DNA of 57,039 nucleotides from Calothrix sp. HK-06 (GCF_001904745.1 NZ_MRCD01000058.1:1-57039); one strand, 5' to 3'. Shown: positions 33,265-42,938, counted from the stretch's first letter. The notes: a model not told the origin generated them from the letters alone. A program made the numbers and translations.

Positions 33265-36075
33265 TTATGCGACTTTTAGTGTTTTTAACTCTTTACTCAA
33301 AAGTTCTTTTGTTTCTTCGTCTTGTTCATCATCACGAAGCATACGTACAAAAGCATCAGAGAATTTGACCATGCCGAGCATTGGATTGTGCTTATATTTG
33401 GTGAGATACATTGTGCGTAATGCTTGCTCATTAGGATTGTTTGCAACTGCTGCAAGCAAACAAAATGCGGGGTAATAACGACAAAAAGTAAGCTTGCCGT
33501 TATCGTCAAGTAACCACTGAGAGTAGATATTTTCCTTTTTTGGAAAGAAGGCTTCAGTGCTGTTACGAGAAATTATCTCTTGAGGATAACCAAAGCGATT
33601 AATAAATGGTTCAACTGCTGATGTTTGAATACGTCCAATTAAGCGAGTTCCAATGTTAGCAAATATTTTAGGCGCCGCTTTTGATTGAAATATGCTTTCT
33701 GGCTCCTGCGCCGACAGAATTACTCGTATACCAGCTTTGGCGCCGTTTGCACATAACCGACCAATCAATTCAGCAATTGATTCAAAGTTAAATAAAATTG
33801 GCGCCTCGTCAAGGAAAAATATTGATGCTTTACTCGATAGCGCGCGTCGCAGTGCTGCGGAATAAGCGGATAATGCAAGAACTGCTGCATCAGATTCGCT
33901 ACCAAGTGAGCGTAATGCGAATACTAATAATAAAGCATCAGTACGAAAACTCGACGGTTTGGAGATAGATTGCCCGACTCTACTACTTAACCAAAATTTA
34001 AGACGTAATCTAATTTGGTTTAGTGCCTCAAGGATATCTTTACTGTTATTGGCAATTGAATCAAGTTTAATATATCCTGGTGAACACATATTATAAAAAT
34101 CTTGCAACGTGGGAATATCATTCCATTCTGTTGTGCCGAAACCTTTATCTAGTGCAAGTTTATAACGCAGTTTGATATCATCATCATTAAAAAAGGTTTC
34201 AATTGCTAATGTAATTATGCTTTCAATGTTTGAGATTGTAGTAGGCATAACTCCAATTGGATTTGTACCTAGCACCATAACCATTAATGTTGATTTTAAT
34301 AATTCTTTAAAATCCGTCATTCTCTCTTTGATAATTTCTTGTTCATACCCCCTTAAATCTGGCAATTCAAATAAATTATTTGATTCTTTGGTTATGTCAA
34401 AGTAGGCACCTTCACTACCCATAAATTCTGTGTAGTCAGTAAATGTACTGCTGCCATCAGGTTTTGGAAAATCAAGTGCAATTACTGGTATGCTTTGTGC
34501 TAGTGCTGGTGTGAGTATTCCAGCTACTATTACTGATTTACCAGCCCGTGTGGTACCGAATATTGCCAGGTTTTTGTGTTGAATGTATAAATCAAGATGT
34601 ATAGGTGTGCCCCCTTCTTCAGCGATAAGCTCAAAACCTTGTTTGTCGCCAGTAGAAGTACAAACTAATGGTGTGATACCGGGCGCTTCGGAAGAAAAGT
34701 AAGGTAGGCGCCGATTGAATGGTTTGGTTAGTAAATTTTCCCAGACGATTGGAGAGCATTGTAGCCATGTTTTCCAGGCATATTCCAGTTCTCGGTCAAT
34801 TCGAGCAGGACGAAGGAAACAGCTTTGCAGGTATTTACACGCTTCGTCAAGTTTTTGAGGTGTGTCGCGATGGACGAGAAAGACGACAGCACTATGAATA
34901 GGAATACTACCGCGAAGAATTGTTTCTTGTGCAGCAACTGCTTCTTCGATGTTCATATTGGCTTTTACATCTATACTTCCCTTGTCTGTAGACATCGCAC
35001 TGGAAGTAATCGATTGTTTTGTAATACGTTGTAGTGCTACTTTTGCCAATGCTTGATTTGCCTTTGATAATTGGCATATAATTTCGGTATCAGATATTTT
35101 TTCTTTGCTTAGTACTCGCCACAAATAGCGTAGTTGGTCGTATTCATCAACCCAGCCTTGTGGTTTTTCGCTGAATTGTAGTACACCAATATATTTATCT
35201 TGTAATTGCACCCAATTTCTATCAAGAAAAGGAACTGAATCTTCGTTTTCTAATATAAGATGACGAATATGAAAATCGCTATTTTGTTCTTCGTGAAGTC
35301 CTTCTTCATTAAGAAGAAGAGGGTTAGCTATTGATGGGGGATTACTCTTATTAAACTGATTCCATATTATTTCCCAAATATTTTCTGGAGATAAGGCTTT
35401 AGCACTAAATCCCATTGTGTTAGAAATAATTTGTTCCCACATTTGAAAACCAGATGCAAAGCTATCATTTAATATTGTTTCAATTCTTAGTTTACGTGTT
35501 TCGTGTATTTCTCCTGTAAATGTTTGCCATTGCGTTTTTATATTTTTAAGTAATTTTTCAATTGGGTCATTACTTTTTACATCTTGCGAAGATTTTACAG
35601 TGTAGGTACACCAGAAGCGAAGGAATTTGTTTTTACGAATGCCGTTGTTTGTTAGTTCACGCGCACGTAATCGTTCAGAGCGAATTAATAAATTAAGTTG
35701 TTCAAGTTTACAATTGGACTCAATTTTTCTTAATTCTTGCTGGCGCCATGAGTCATCTGTAAACGAGCCAAGGTGTACGGTAAGTGTTTCACCTTCGGGT
35801 AGTTCCTTTAATCCACCTTCAATATTTTCAAAGATTGGTAAGATTTGTTCTTCTGGTAGGGATGGATGTATACCTCGAATATCGAAGCAAAATTTTATTT
35901 GAATATCTTCTTTGTTTGTAAGAATCAATGCGCCAATATTTCTACGCCCACCGAGTGAAATACTGGTAATACCTGCGAGGTGAGTAATGTCTTCAAATGG
36001 GGTTAATCCCCTGACTACCCCAAGTTGGTCGGTTTCAAGGGATTGTTTACCGATTTTTGGTTTAGTTGAAGTCAT
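33265..36075 (-). CDS. virB4: VirB4/TraC/TrbE-like conjugation ATPase
   Basis: 936 residues, the main energy source of the secretion machine. Walker A FGTTRAGKS lies near residue 505-512 and Walker B IFFLDEAP near 750, followed by LSAQEPESIF (motif with Gln) and GRIQTSAVEPFINRFGYPQE. The N-terminal half is the usual divergent VirB4 domain. No VirB11 ATPase is encoded nearby, so VirB4 and VirD4 are the only T4SS ATPases here. The VirB3-like gene is 10 bases upstream. Confidence 0.92.
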   Translation of the reverse strand: MTSTKPKIGKQSLETDQLGVVRGLTPFEDITHLAGITSISLGGRRNIGALILTNKEDIQIKFCFDIRGIHPSLPEEQILPIFENIEGGLKELPEGETLTVHLGSFTDDSWRQQELRKIESNCKLEQLNLLIRSERLRARELTNNGIRKNKFLRFWCTYTVKSSQDVKSNDPIEKLLKNIKTQWQTFTGEIHETRKLRIETILNDSFASGFQMWEQIISNTMGFSAKALSPENIWEIIWNQFNKSNPPSIANPLLLNEEGLHEEQNSDFHIRHLILENEDSVPFLDRNWVQLQDKYIGVLQFSEKPQGWVDEYDQLRYLWRVLSKEKISDTEIICQLSKANQALAKVALQRITKQSITSSAMSTDKGSIDVKANMNIEEAVAAQETILRGSIPIHSAVVFLVHRDTPQKLDEACKYLQSCFLRPARIDRELEYAWKTWLQCSPIVWENLLTKPFNRRLPYFSSEAPGITPLVCTSTGDKQGFELIAEEGGTPIHLDLYIQHKNLAIFGTTRAGKSVIVAGILTPALAQSIPVIALDFPKPDGSSTFTDYTEFMGSEGAYFDITKESNNLFELPDLRGYEQEIIKERMTDFKELLKSTLMVMVLGTNPIGVMPTTISNIESIITLAIETFFNDDDIKLRYKLALDKGFGTTEWNDIPTLQDFYNMCSPGYIKLDSIANNSKDILEALNQIRLRLKFWLSSRVGQSISKPSSFRTDALLLVFALRSLGSESDAAVLALSAYSAALRRALSSKASIFFLDEAPILFNFESIAELIGRLCANGAKAGIRVILSAQEPESIFQSKAAPKIFANIGTRLIGRIQTSAVEPFINRFGYPQEIISRNSTEAFFPKKENIYSQWLLDDNGKLTFCRYYPAFCLLAAVANNPNEQALRTMYLTKYKHNPMLGMVKFSDAFVRMLRDDEQDEETKELLSKELKTLKVA

Positions 36076-36085
36076 GATAGTTTAC

Positions 36086-36403
36086 TTAATTTTTTACCTT
36101 TTTGCTTTTAATTGGTAGTGGAGGATTTACGATTGATACGTACTGTTTATAGCCTCGTACTATTCTGGGTGTTCCAACAAATTTACCCAGATATGCTTTA
36201 TTCGAGGATAAAGTCCACCATGTCGCCCATCCCCAAGCAATGAATAATCCAGTTACGAACCAACTTGCTTGAAAGGCTCCGTTTACTACTATTAATCCAA
36301 ATAATAGTATGAGTGTCCAGGGTACTATTTGGTCGGCAGGAAAAGGACCAAGCCTGGGTTGATCTCCCAGGACTCGATTGACGGTACGAAAATCTCTAGG
36401 CAT
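36086..36403 (-). CDS. VirB3/TraL-like small membrane protein
   Basis: 105 residues with two adjacent membrane segments (about 27-45 and 47-65) and a basic C-terminus. It contains FRTVNRVLG near the N-terminus. Size, topology and tight position directly upstream of virB4 are typical of VirB3/TraL. Confidence 0.75.
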   Translation of the reverse strand: MPRDFRTVNRVLGDQPRLGPFPADQIVPWTLILLFGLIVVNGAFQASWFVTGLFIAWGWATWWTLSSNKAYLGKFVGTPRIVRGYKQYVSIVNPPLPIKSKKVKN

Positions 36404-36459
36404 TTTATAAATAAATAAGCAGGAGCGTTAATTAGCAATCACCCCAAGTCTTGTATTGA

Positions 36460-37074
36460 TTAGCCAACCACTAGTCCAGCAAGAGTATCACCAACCACAA
36501 CGGTGATAGCTACTATAATGGGCGTTCTAGCTATTGTTTGCCAGTCTTCATCTTGCCGTGCTTTTTGCACAACTTGTACAAGTGAAATACCAAGATATAG
36601 CAAAAATAAACCTCTTAATACTGCAAATATGAATCCGATAATAGTTGGGTCAATATCAGGAAAATACGCTGTATTTTTGAAAAACTCTTCTGCTTTATTC
36701 AAAAATTGTGCGTTAGCTGGCGCAGTTGCCATATCTAATAAGAAAACCGTGCCAACCAAGCAAAACAGTACAGTATATACGTTTATACCGTATTTACGCT
36801 GCCATTTTTCAAAATTACAAAGTAGTGAATTAGCTTCTTTGGGCATTAGGGCTACGCCAGCACTCAGAAAAGCAAGTGACGCTATTATCATATTGTGAAT
36901 TGAAATGTCGGCAATCATCAGCCCTGTGCCAACTACCATCAATCCAACAATCGCACTATCTTCCTTCAAACTACGGCGCCGATTAACATTCGTAGTTGCT
37001 GGGTAAGCGTACTTAGCCCCATAATCATCATCTTTTTGCTGGTTGTCGTAATCTTGGTAATAATTTTTTGTCAT
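36460..37074 (-). CDS. VirB2-like pilin candidate with N-terminal extension
   Basis: 204 residues, first gene of the conjugation operon. The C-terminal 85 residues look like a VirB2/TrbC pilin: a hydrophobic stretch ending APANAQ (about 118-122, a signal-peptidase-like site), then two membrane segments separated by a short polar loop (KARQDEDWQ). Ahead of it lie about 95 extra residues with a polar Asn/Tyr-rich start and two more hydrophobic segments. Most VirB2 precursors are about 100-120 aa, so the extension is unusual. It may be a fused membrane anchor or processing domain. Confidence 0.6.
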   Translation of the reverse strand: MTKNYYQDYDNQQKDDDYGAKYAYPATTNVNRRRSLKEDSAIVGLMVVGTGLMIADISIHNMIIASLAFLSAGVALMPKEANSLLCNFEKWQRKYGINVYTVLFCLVGTVFLLDMATAPANAQFLNKAEEFFKNTAYFPDIDPTIIGFIFAVLRGLFLLYLGISLVQVVQKARQDEDWQTIARTPIIVAITVVVGDTLAGLVVG

Positions 37075-37535
37075 ACGATTTGAGATGTGTTTTTTGTCTT
37101 GGCTATTTATTCGTTGCCTTGCACTTAAGCTTTGCTACTGGTATTCTCATGTCCGAGTACAACCAAACACATCTAATAAAATTTATATCTTGCAACTACT
37201 TGCGTTTATAATCCACTTTCAATACATATATTTTTTGCTCAGAGTTTATTTCACGTGTATTTTACATAATTTTTTTATATGTCGTGTATGTCGTATATTT
37301 GGGTATTCAGGGCAGTAAGTACTACTATCTTGGGGTAGAAACTTGATTAAGTACAATTATTAGCTTAGGTATATTTATTTAATGTATTTCAATATAATTT
37401 CAGCTAAAATATGTATTTTAGCTGAAGTGTTATTTCTATAAACCCTTGTGTTGTAATATTTATGGACTTTTATTTTGTTAGCTTATTATTCATAAATTGT
37501 GTTGAGTAGGTGATAGTGGTTGCCGTGAAAGCAAA
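37075..37535. other. 461-base AT-rich gap upstream of the conjugation operon
   Basis: No credible gene. It must contain the promoter of the VirB2-first operon on the minus strand, but I could not single out a convincing -35/-10 pair. A 12-bp perfect inverted repeat (TTCAGCTAAAAT with loop ATGT) lies at 37399-37426 and probably terminates the genes upstream. A T-rich stretch lies around 37265. Confidence 0.5.
37399..37426 (-). terminator. Hairpin after the DUF192 gene
   Basis: TTCAGCTAAAAT-ATGT-ATTTTAGCTGAA, a perfect 12-bp stem about 110 bases past the stop at 37536. The run after it on the minus strand is ATTATATTG, so termination may be partial. Confidence 0.5.
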
Positions 37536-38063
37536 TCATTTTAGTGGTTTGATGAGATAGTTTATGAAAAGTTTATCGCCTACTTCGATTCCAAGTTTTT
37601 GAGCTTTTCCTGACGAGATTTCAATGATTTGGTTTGCGGGTAGTTTGCCACCATATGCGGGGCATGGTTTTTCTTTGCATGGTGTTGCATTTTTGACAAT
37701 ATCTTTTACTACGCCGTCGCGCATAAAAATCATATCAAGTGGTACATAGGTGTCTTTCATCCAAAGGCGAATAGGTTCCGCGTTATCAACAACAAAAAGC
37801 ATCCCAGTATTTTCGGAGATTGATTTACGGAATTTTAGTCCTAGTGCTAGTTCTCTACGAGTTCTTGCGACTTCGAGTTTAATTGTTTGATTATTTTTTG
37901 TGAAAGTGGCGCCTATTGGTAATTGTTGAGGTTGCCGATTATAAATACTCAGTGCAATAGGTACTATAGCAAGTAATATTGCAGCAATGGGTCCTACAAT
38001 ATTAATGAATTCGAGAACTAATTTCTCAATATTGATTGCTTTTTTGGTTTGGTTAAAACTCAT
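37536..38063 (-). CDS. DUF192 family protein with N-terminal membrane anchor
   Basis: 175 residues. A membrane segment lies at about 20-42, and the rest is a DUF192 domain: RTRRELALGLKFRKSISENTGMLFVVDN, RLWMKDTYVPLDMIFMRDGVV, PCPAYGGKLPANQIIEISSGKAQKLGIEVGD. These match the family's conserved GLM-R, W-MK-T-PLDM-F and G---G---GD positions. DUF192 has a small beta-barrel fold and unknown function, often exported. It is 12 bases downstream of the AAA+ gene and likely co-transcribed with it. Confidence 0.85.
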   Translation of the reverse strand: MSFNQTKKAINIEKLVLEFINIVGPIAAILLAIVPIALSIYNRQPQQLPIGATFTKNNQTIKLEVARTRRELALGLKFRKSISENTGMLFVVDNAEPIRLWMKDTYVPLDMIFMRDGVVKDIVKNATPCKEKPCPAYGGKLPANQIIEISSGKAQKLGIEVGDKLFINYLIKPLK

Positions 38064-38074
38064 TTGTATCGTAT

Positions 38075-39715
38075 TTATCCAAAAATGTTAATATTACCGT
38101 TTGCGTAGATAGAGTCATCAATAGGGCTGCTGGGTAAACCTTGTGCATCTGCTTTGTCGCGCATTGATTCAACTCTGTCAGCTTCACGAATAGCGAGTGG
38201 ATTCATTTGGCGCCTTTCTTCAAGAATTGCTTCGATAGTTAGTTCGAGTGGGGGGCAGTCAAATTCATCCCACTTTTCACCTAAAATGTTGTTATAGAAT
38301 ATAGTGCTAGCAGCACGCTCAATCATTGTTTGAATTTCGGCACCAACACAACGATAAGTAGCTTTGATAATACGGCGCCATTCTTCCTCGCTCCAGGGGT
38401 CGTTACCGTTACGAAAACGTTTATCAAATCTTGCCGCATTTATTTTGAAAATTGCGTGACGTTCACCATTATTGGGCAAATCAACTTTAAATATGTAGTC
38501 GAATCTTCCAGCGCGCGTTAACTCTGGAGGCAACCATTCCATGCGGTTAACGGACGCGATAACAAATACATCACTGGTACGTTCTTGCATCCAGGTTAGT
38601 AATTTACCAGCAAGTCGTTTAGATAAATCGTCATCACCTGCGAAACCTTTATCAAAATCATCGAAATATACAATTACTTGGTTTAATGTATCAGCCAGCT
38701 TTAAAAGTTTGGTTAGTTTTGCTTCTGCCTGATTACCAAAAGAGCGGAAGTTGCCCCAATCTACCATGATAAGCGGGATTCCCATGTTTTGGGAGCAAGC
38801 CTTTGCTGAGTGCGACTTACCTGTTCCTGGTGGACCAACAAGCATCATACCTTTTGGTACTTTTAAGTTATATTGTTTAGCGCGCGGAGTCAGCAATCTT
38901 TTAAATTTTTTGAATGATTCTTGCATTAGTTCTAAACCACCAATCTCCATTTTAGGTGGTTGTACAAACTCAATATCATAAAGTTTGTTAAGTAAATCTA
39001 CTTTATATGTTAAAAATGACTTTGTTGCAGCGTCAATATCATTTAAATCAATACTCTTCTTTATTTCTTTAATGCCATTATTGATATCTGATAAATACAG
39101 ACCAATTCCAGCAGTAGCTATTTTTATGTAATCTGTATCTGTATATGAATTAGGCAGTAAATTATTGATTTGTAATTCGTTAATTATTTCTCCAATATTA
39201 GGCAACTCGTTGTACCATGTTGGAATTTCGGCTGCGATGTCGTTTGATATTTGTAGCGATGAACCGAGAACCAAGACTGTTTTATCCTGGTTATGATTAT
39301 GCAGTTTAATATTTAGTAGCGATGATTTTACCCATTCAGATACTATAAAAAATTCGGTTTCTCGCATATCGACACTTTGAATCCAAGGAAATAGATTTTC
39401 AATAATCAAAACCCCTTTGCCTTTATAAGTTTTCCAGAAATTTAATACTTGAAAATAGTCTTCTCTATTATGTTTATTTTTATGCGGCTTATATTCGTCA
39501 TAATCAAACATTAATAATTTATCGCCTACACAATTTAGTTGCAACAATTTATCTTCATTTAAATTCCACAGATAACATGGTGCATTTGTGCTTTCACACA
39601 ATTTTGCTGTATTGAGTAAAAATCGATATCTTTCTTGTAGAGGGTTTTCGCAAGCAATAATGGAATGCTTGTCTTGAATCATTGATACAAGTGAGTCGAA
39701 GCTTGTTTTTATCAT
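38075..39715 (-). CDS. AAA+ ATPase, Ycf46-like
   Basis: 546 residues. The N-terminal half (1-260) resembles the alpha/beta region of cyanobacterial Ycf46-type ATPases (GKGVLIIENLFPWIQS). The AAA core follows: GMMLVGPPGTGKSHSAK near residue 285-300, Walker B VIVYFDDFDKG near 350 with Asp in place of the usual Glu, then VIASVNRMEWLPPELTRAGRFDYIF carrying sensor 1 and arginine fingers. The last 40 residues are acidic and polar. Ycf46-like proteins have been linked to inorganic-carbon and photosynthesis regulation in cyanobacteria; the role on a plasmid is unknown. It is divergent from the 457-aa gene. Confidence 0.85.
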   Translation of the reverse strand: MIKTSFDSLVSMIQDKHSIIACENPLQERYRFLLNTAKLCESTNAPCYLWNLNEDKLLQLNCVGDKLLMFDYDEYKPHKNKHNREDYFQVLNFWKTYKGKGVLIIENLFPWIQSVDMRETEFFIVSEWVKSSLLNIKLHNHNQDKTVLVLGSSLQISNDIAAEIPTWYNELPNIGEIINELQINNLLPNSYTDTDYIKIATAGIGLYLSDINNGIKEIKKSIDLNDIDAATKSFLTYKVDLLNKLYDIEFVQPPKMEIGGLELMQESFKKFKRLLTPRAKQYNLKVPKGMMLVGPPGTGKSHSAKACSQNMGIPLIMVDWGNFRSFGNQAEAKLTKLLKLADTLNQVIVYFDDFDKGFAGDDDLSKRLAGKLLTWMQERTSDVFVIASVNRMEWLPPELTRAGRFDYIFKVDLPNNGERHAIFKINAARFDKRFRNGNDPWSEEEWRRIIKATYRCVGAEIQTMIERAASTIFYNNILGEKWDEFDCPPLELTIEAILEERRQMNPLAIREADRVESMRDKADAQGLPSSPIDDSIYANGNINIFG

Positions 39716-39916
39716 TTGCGTGGTAATTAAGACGAATTGTTGGAATGCATATGCTTTAAAAGGTACTAAGATTGCAGCGTTGTTAGCATCTAATATTATT
39801 CGTATTTTTTTGCTGAAGTACGAGTTTTGATTTTACAGTTTAAAATAAACATTTGTTAGATTTATATTTTGAAAGTTTGATGCAAATTTGTATATAGTTG
39901 GTTAATTCATGGATTT

Positions 39917-41290
39917 ATGGATACCGTTTTGAAGGATACAACTGCTAATTCCTTTATCGAAGCGATGGAATTGGCTTATAATTTCAGTAGTGTAGAACAT
40001 CCTGCCGAGCGACTGAGTATTCGTTTAGGAGATAATTTAATTTATGGGAAAGATGGTAGTGGCGCCATCATAAATAATCTTAGTCCAAATTTAGTGGCGT
40101 TGCTAAGTGCTGTCGTAGTTGATGAGAAGCCACCATTGGAGCTTGCGCTTGAAGATGAGGTCTTAAATCAACCTGTAAGCATTCAAATAGACGGTTTTAC
40201 AGTACTGAGTTACTGTGATGGCGTGTACAAAGAAAAGTTATTTCTTGAGCAAGTATATGAAGATGAGAAGTTAAAAGAAGCTTTTATCGCTGTAAAAGAT
40301 AAAGCGAGTCTTTCTGTTTCTTCATTAAGTATAAATGCTCTAGTTGATGGAGAGGTGGTTAATCCATCTGATGTTTTGATTTATGAGGAGCGGGCAGGAG
40401 TAACAGTTTCTCCTGTTATTTCTGAAGTTGAGGAGGTGGCGCCGCAAGAAATAGTGGTTAATAATACCTATCTTGTTGCATCTACTTTAGAACAAACTTG
40501 TTGGGAAATTGAGGTAACTCCTGAAACGTTACGGATACTAGAAGAAGATTTGAAGCAATCGCGTAATGTTTTTGTTGTGCCGGATACTCAATCAGGAGTG
40601 CAAGCAGGAGCAACGCTTGAAGTTGAAGTTCAACCATTATCTAAAATACAACAGCAACTACCAACCCAAAAAGCTATTTTAGATGATGCTTTACAATTAG
40701 ACTCGAATAATATTGTTGATACTGATGAATTCAAGCATGATGAGCAACCAGTAGTATCTGAGGTTAGTGAGCATGAAGTTGCATCACAACTAGAGACATC
40801 AGTCGTATCAGTAAGTTTGGCTGACAACATAAGCATAAATTCAGGCGCCTCGCGGATGTTTGTTGCGACAGCGGAAAATAATTTAATAACCGCGATAGCA
40901 GAAACTGGGGATGCCGATAATAATGATGCGGTTGATGCAGCTAGTATAAATTTATTGCAAGCGAAAGATGTAAATTTGCAGGTTGATGCTTCTCTACGCG
41001 ACCAGCAAGCGCACAAACTTATGACGACTATTGTTGCTATTGGCATGGCAAGTGGGAAAAACGAAATTAAGACTAAGGGGGGAGAGTACGTTGTTCAGTT
41101 GGGTAGTGATGGTAGTGCTTTGCTAAGAAGTGCAGCAGGTGTTATTTATGATGGACTACCTAATATCAAACAAGCTTCTATCAATTTGATGAGCGACTTG
41201 GATATCAACTGCTTGTCCAAATCAGTTGAAAATACTGCTGCCTATATGCGCGAAGCAGAAAAAGAAAAAGAAAAGCAACTTGAAATCTAG
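39917..41290 (+). CDS. Acidic plasmid protein of unknown function (457 aa)
   Basis: Unrecognised. The N-terminal 150 residues are folded (AERLSIRLGDNLIYGKDG, SIQIDGFTVLSYCDGVY). The middle (about 150-330) is acidic with low-complexity stretches resembling those of the 982-residue protein. The C-terminal 110 residues (LMTTIVAIGMASGKNEIKTKGGEYVVQLGSDG) are folded again, and the extreme C-terminus is Glu/Lys-rich. The general plan of folded end, acidic linker, folded end suggests related plasmid function. It starts a plus-strand group of three genes. Confidence 0.65.
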   Translation: MDTVLKDTTANSFIEAMELAYNFSSVEHPAERLSIRLGDNLIYGKDGSGAIINNLSPNLVALLSAVVVDEKPPLELALEDEVLNQPVSIQIDGFTVLSYCDGVYKEKLFLEQVYEDEKLKEAFIAVKDKASLSVSSLSINALVDGEVVNPSDVLIYEERAGVTVSPVISEVEEVAPQEIVVNNTYLVASTLEQTCWEIEVTPETLRILEEDLKQSRNVFVVPDTQSGVQAGATLEVEVQPLSKIQQQLPTQKAILDDALQLDSNNIVDTDEFKHDEQPVVSEVSEHEVASQLETSVVSVSLADNISINSGASRMFVATAENNLITAIAETGDADNNDAVDAASINLLQAKDVNLQVDASLRDQQAHKLMTTIVAIGMASGKNEIKTKGGEYVVQLGSDGSALLRSAAGVIYDGLPNIKQASINLMSDLDINCLSKSVENTAAYMREAEKEKEKQLEI

Positions 41291-41336
41291 TAGCACCTGT
41301 ATAAATATTTTTCCTTCATCATTCAATAGTACGCAT

Positions 41337-41909
41337 ATGAGTGAAAAGCCAATATTTCCTATACTTTTGATTCCCCCTAATGTTGATAGTCGTGAGTACA
41401 CGCCAGTTATTTTGCCTATGGGCACTGGTACGGCGCCGATTGGTGCATCAGAGAAATTATTCGGTGATGCATTAGTCCGTAGCTTTGGTGATTGGGTCAA
41501 ACCACAGCAAATGATGTTGCCACCAGGCCACGATTTACACTATACTGCGGACTTTTTAATAGTCGAACCGACTACAGGTTTACATTTCGATATTGAAGTT
41601 GATGAGCCTATCAGTTTTTCGACAGGTGGCGCCACCCATTTTATTGGCGATGATGATTATAGAAATAAATGTTTTATTGATGCGGGTTGGGTGGTGGTTC
41701 GATTTGCAGAGGAGCAGGTTTTGAGTCAGCCTTTGCGCTGCTGTAGATTTATTGCGAATGTTATCGAGAAATATACGGGCAATGACATTGTGGCAACTAA
41801 ACTTAGTTCTGTAGCACGACTTGATAAAGTTCAGCAATGGACAAAATCTCAAGCAGTAAAACTTAAAAAAAGTAAATATCGTCAATCTTATTTAGATGTT
41901 CGCAAATGA
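41337..41909 (+). CDS. PD-(D/E)XK endonuclease-like protein (DUF559/Vsr-like)
   Basis: 190 residues from ATG 41337; an upstream ATG at 41226 would add a Lys/Ser-rich segment overlapping the previous gene and is unlikely. The core reads LHYTADFLIVEPTTGLHFDIEVDEP, then DDDYRNKCFIDAGWVVVRFAEEQVLSQPLRCCRFIANVI. This matches a cyanobacterial family whose nuclease core has PDF, then IEIDEPY, then RN--F---GW-VIRFSE-QV--P--C. Vsr/DUF559 relatives nick or cleave DNA. Ala replaces Pro in the first motif, but the Asp and the E-x-D are kept. The gene overlaps the next by ATGA. Confidence 0.65.
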   Translation: MSEKPIFPILLIPPNVDSREYTPVILPMGTGTAPIGASEKLFGDALVRSFGDWVKPQQMMLPPGHDLHYTADFLIVEPTTGLHFDIEVDEPISFSTGGATHFIGDDDYRNKCFIDAGWVVVRFAEEQVLSQPLRCCRFIANVIEKYTGNDIVATKLSSVARLDKVQQWTKSQAVKLKKSKYRQSYLDVRK

Positions 41910-42535
41910 TATCAACCCTAAATTATTTTTATTTTATGCCGTTCCAGTTTAATGACAGCTTTTTAAAGATTGGTGAGGCAGCTTTTCAAACAGTTTGTTC
42001 TCAATACATGTTTTTCCATAGATTGCGCCCCACTTTTACAAGCGTTTATGGGTTATTATCGCGCGTAACGATTCGACTACATAAATTGTGTTTTTGTCTT
42101 AAACAGGTTGTTGCTTATTTTAATAGTGAAGGTATTAGTTGTGATTTTTCTTTTATCTTTAAGCAGGATTTACCTACAGTTAACAATCTTTCTTTCGCAG
42201 AACATCAAATTATTGGAGAAAAAATACGCTTATTTATGATGGAAGTTATTGTAGTGTCAGCAGGCATTAAGGAAAAATATGGAGTAAATCCAAGATTATA
42301 TAAGCTGTTGAAAAATCTTTATCTGTGTCTTTTTGAATTACGTAATTCAATAGTAGAAAAATTAAATAATTTAACTATTGACTGTAGTAAATCATATTAC
42401 ATATGTCAAATGAGTAACATTCCAAATTCTTTTGCTTATCAATGTTTAATAGTCAAAGCACTGTCGCTAGAAGTTGATTTACCATTTTATAATAATTATC
42501 TCACCAATGCGAGCTGCTTAAACGATTTTCCTTAA
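41906..42535 (+). CDS. Hypothetical helical protein (209 aa)
   Basis: Unrecognised. It starts at ATG 41906 in an ATGA overlap with the previous gene (a second Met at 41936 is possible). The protein is mostly helical and rich in Leu, Phe and Cys, with no clear membrane segment or motif. Translational coupling to the endonuclease-like gene suggests a shared function. Its stop overlaps the stop of the convergent gene at 42532. Confidence 0.55.
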   Translation: MISTLNYFYFMPFQFNDSFLKIGEAAFQTVCSQYMFFHRLRPTFTSVYGLLSRVTIRLHKLCFCLKQVVAYFNSEGISCDFSFIFKQDLPTVNNLSFAEHQIIGEKIRLFMMEVIVVSAGIKEKYGVNPRLYKLLKNLYLCLFELRNSIVEKLNNLTIDCSKSYYICQMSNIPNSFAYQCLIVKALSLEVDLPFYNNYLTNASCLNDFP

Positions 42536-42825
42536 ATTAGTTTTAGCTCTAAAAATTTTGGCACTAAATCTTCAAGCTTTAACCCAGACGATAGTATGAT
42601 TTTCATTTTCTCATATAATATTTTAAATTGCTGGGGATTGTTGTTTAACATTTTCTCTAGCTTTTGTTTTATTATTGTGTCGTTTACTTCAAATTTTTCG
42701 TTAAGCCCATCAAAAAATATACCTGTCCATATTTCCATAATAAAATTTTCAGCATCAGGAGGGTAGGCGATATCACTTAGAGTGACAGCGATTGCTTTTA
42801 ATTCATTTGCTGTAAGTGTTTCCAT
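42532..42825 (-). CDS. Small hypothetical protein (97 aa)
   Basis: Unrecognised helical protein. I choose ATG 42825 (METLTANELKAIAV); the frame is open further upstream, but that part runs through a strong terminator hairpin and is Ile/Tyr-rich junk-like sequence. It contains NNPQQFKILYEKMKIILSSG and an acidic N-terminal region. It is convergent with the 209-aa gene. Confidence 0.5.
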   Translation of the reverse strand: METLTANELKAIAVTLSDIAYPPDAENFIMEIWTGIFFDGLNEKFEVNDTIIKQKLEKMLNNNPQQFKILYEKMKIILSSGLKLEDLVPKFLELKLI

Positions 42826-42896
42826 TTTATATAAATTTATCTGTTGTATATTGTATTTATATATTGACATAACTTGAGGTATATTTGTATAGTTTG

Positions 42897-42936
42897 ATAA
42901 AAAAGAAAGGCTCTGTTGTATTAGAGTCTTTCTTTT
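42897..42936 (-). terminator. Rho-independent terminator of the SLOG-fusion gene
   Basis: AAAAGAAAGGCTCT and AGAGTCTTTCTTTT pair over 14 bp (one G-U type position) around GTTGTATT. On the minus strand it ends in TTTCTTTTTT and follows the stop at 42939 by 2 bases. Confidence 0.8.
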
Positions 42937-42938
42937 GA

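Noticed and set aside
41226-41336. Upstream start for the endonuclease-like gene
   Set aside because: It would add a poly-Lys/Ser segment overlapping the previous gene's end; family similarity begins after ATG 41337.
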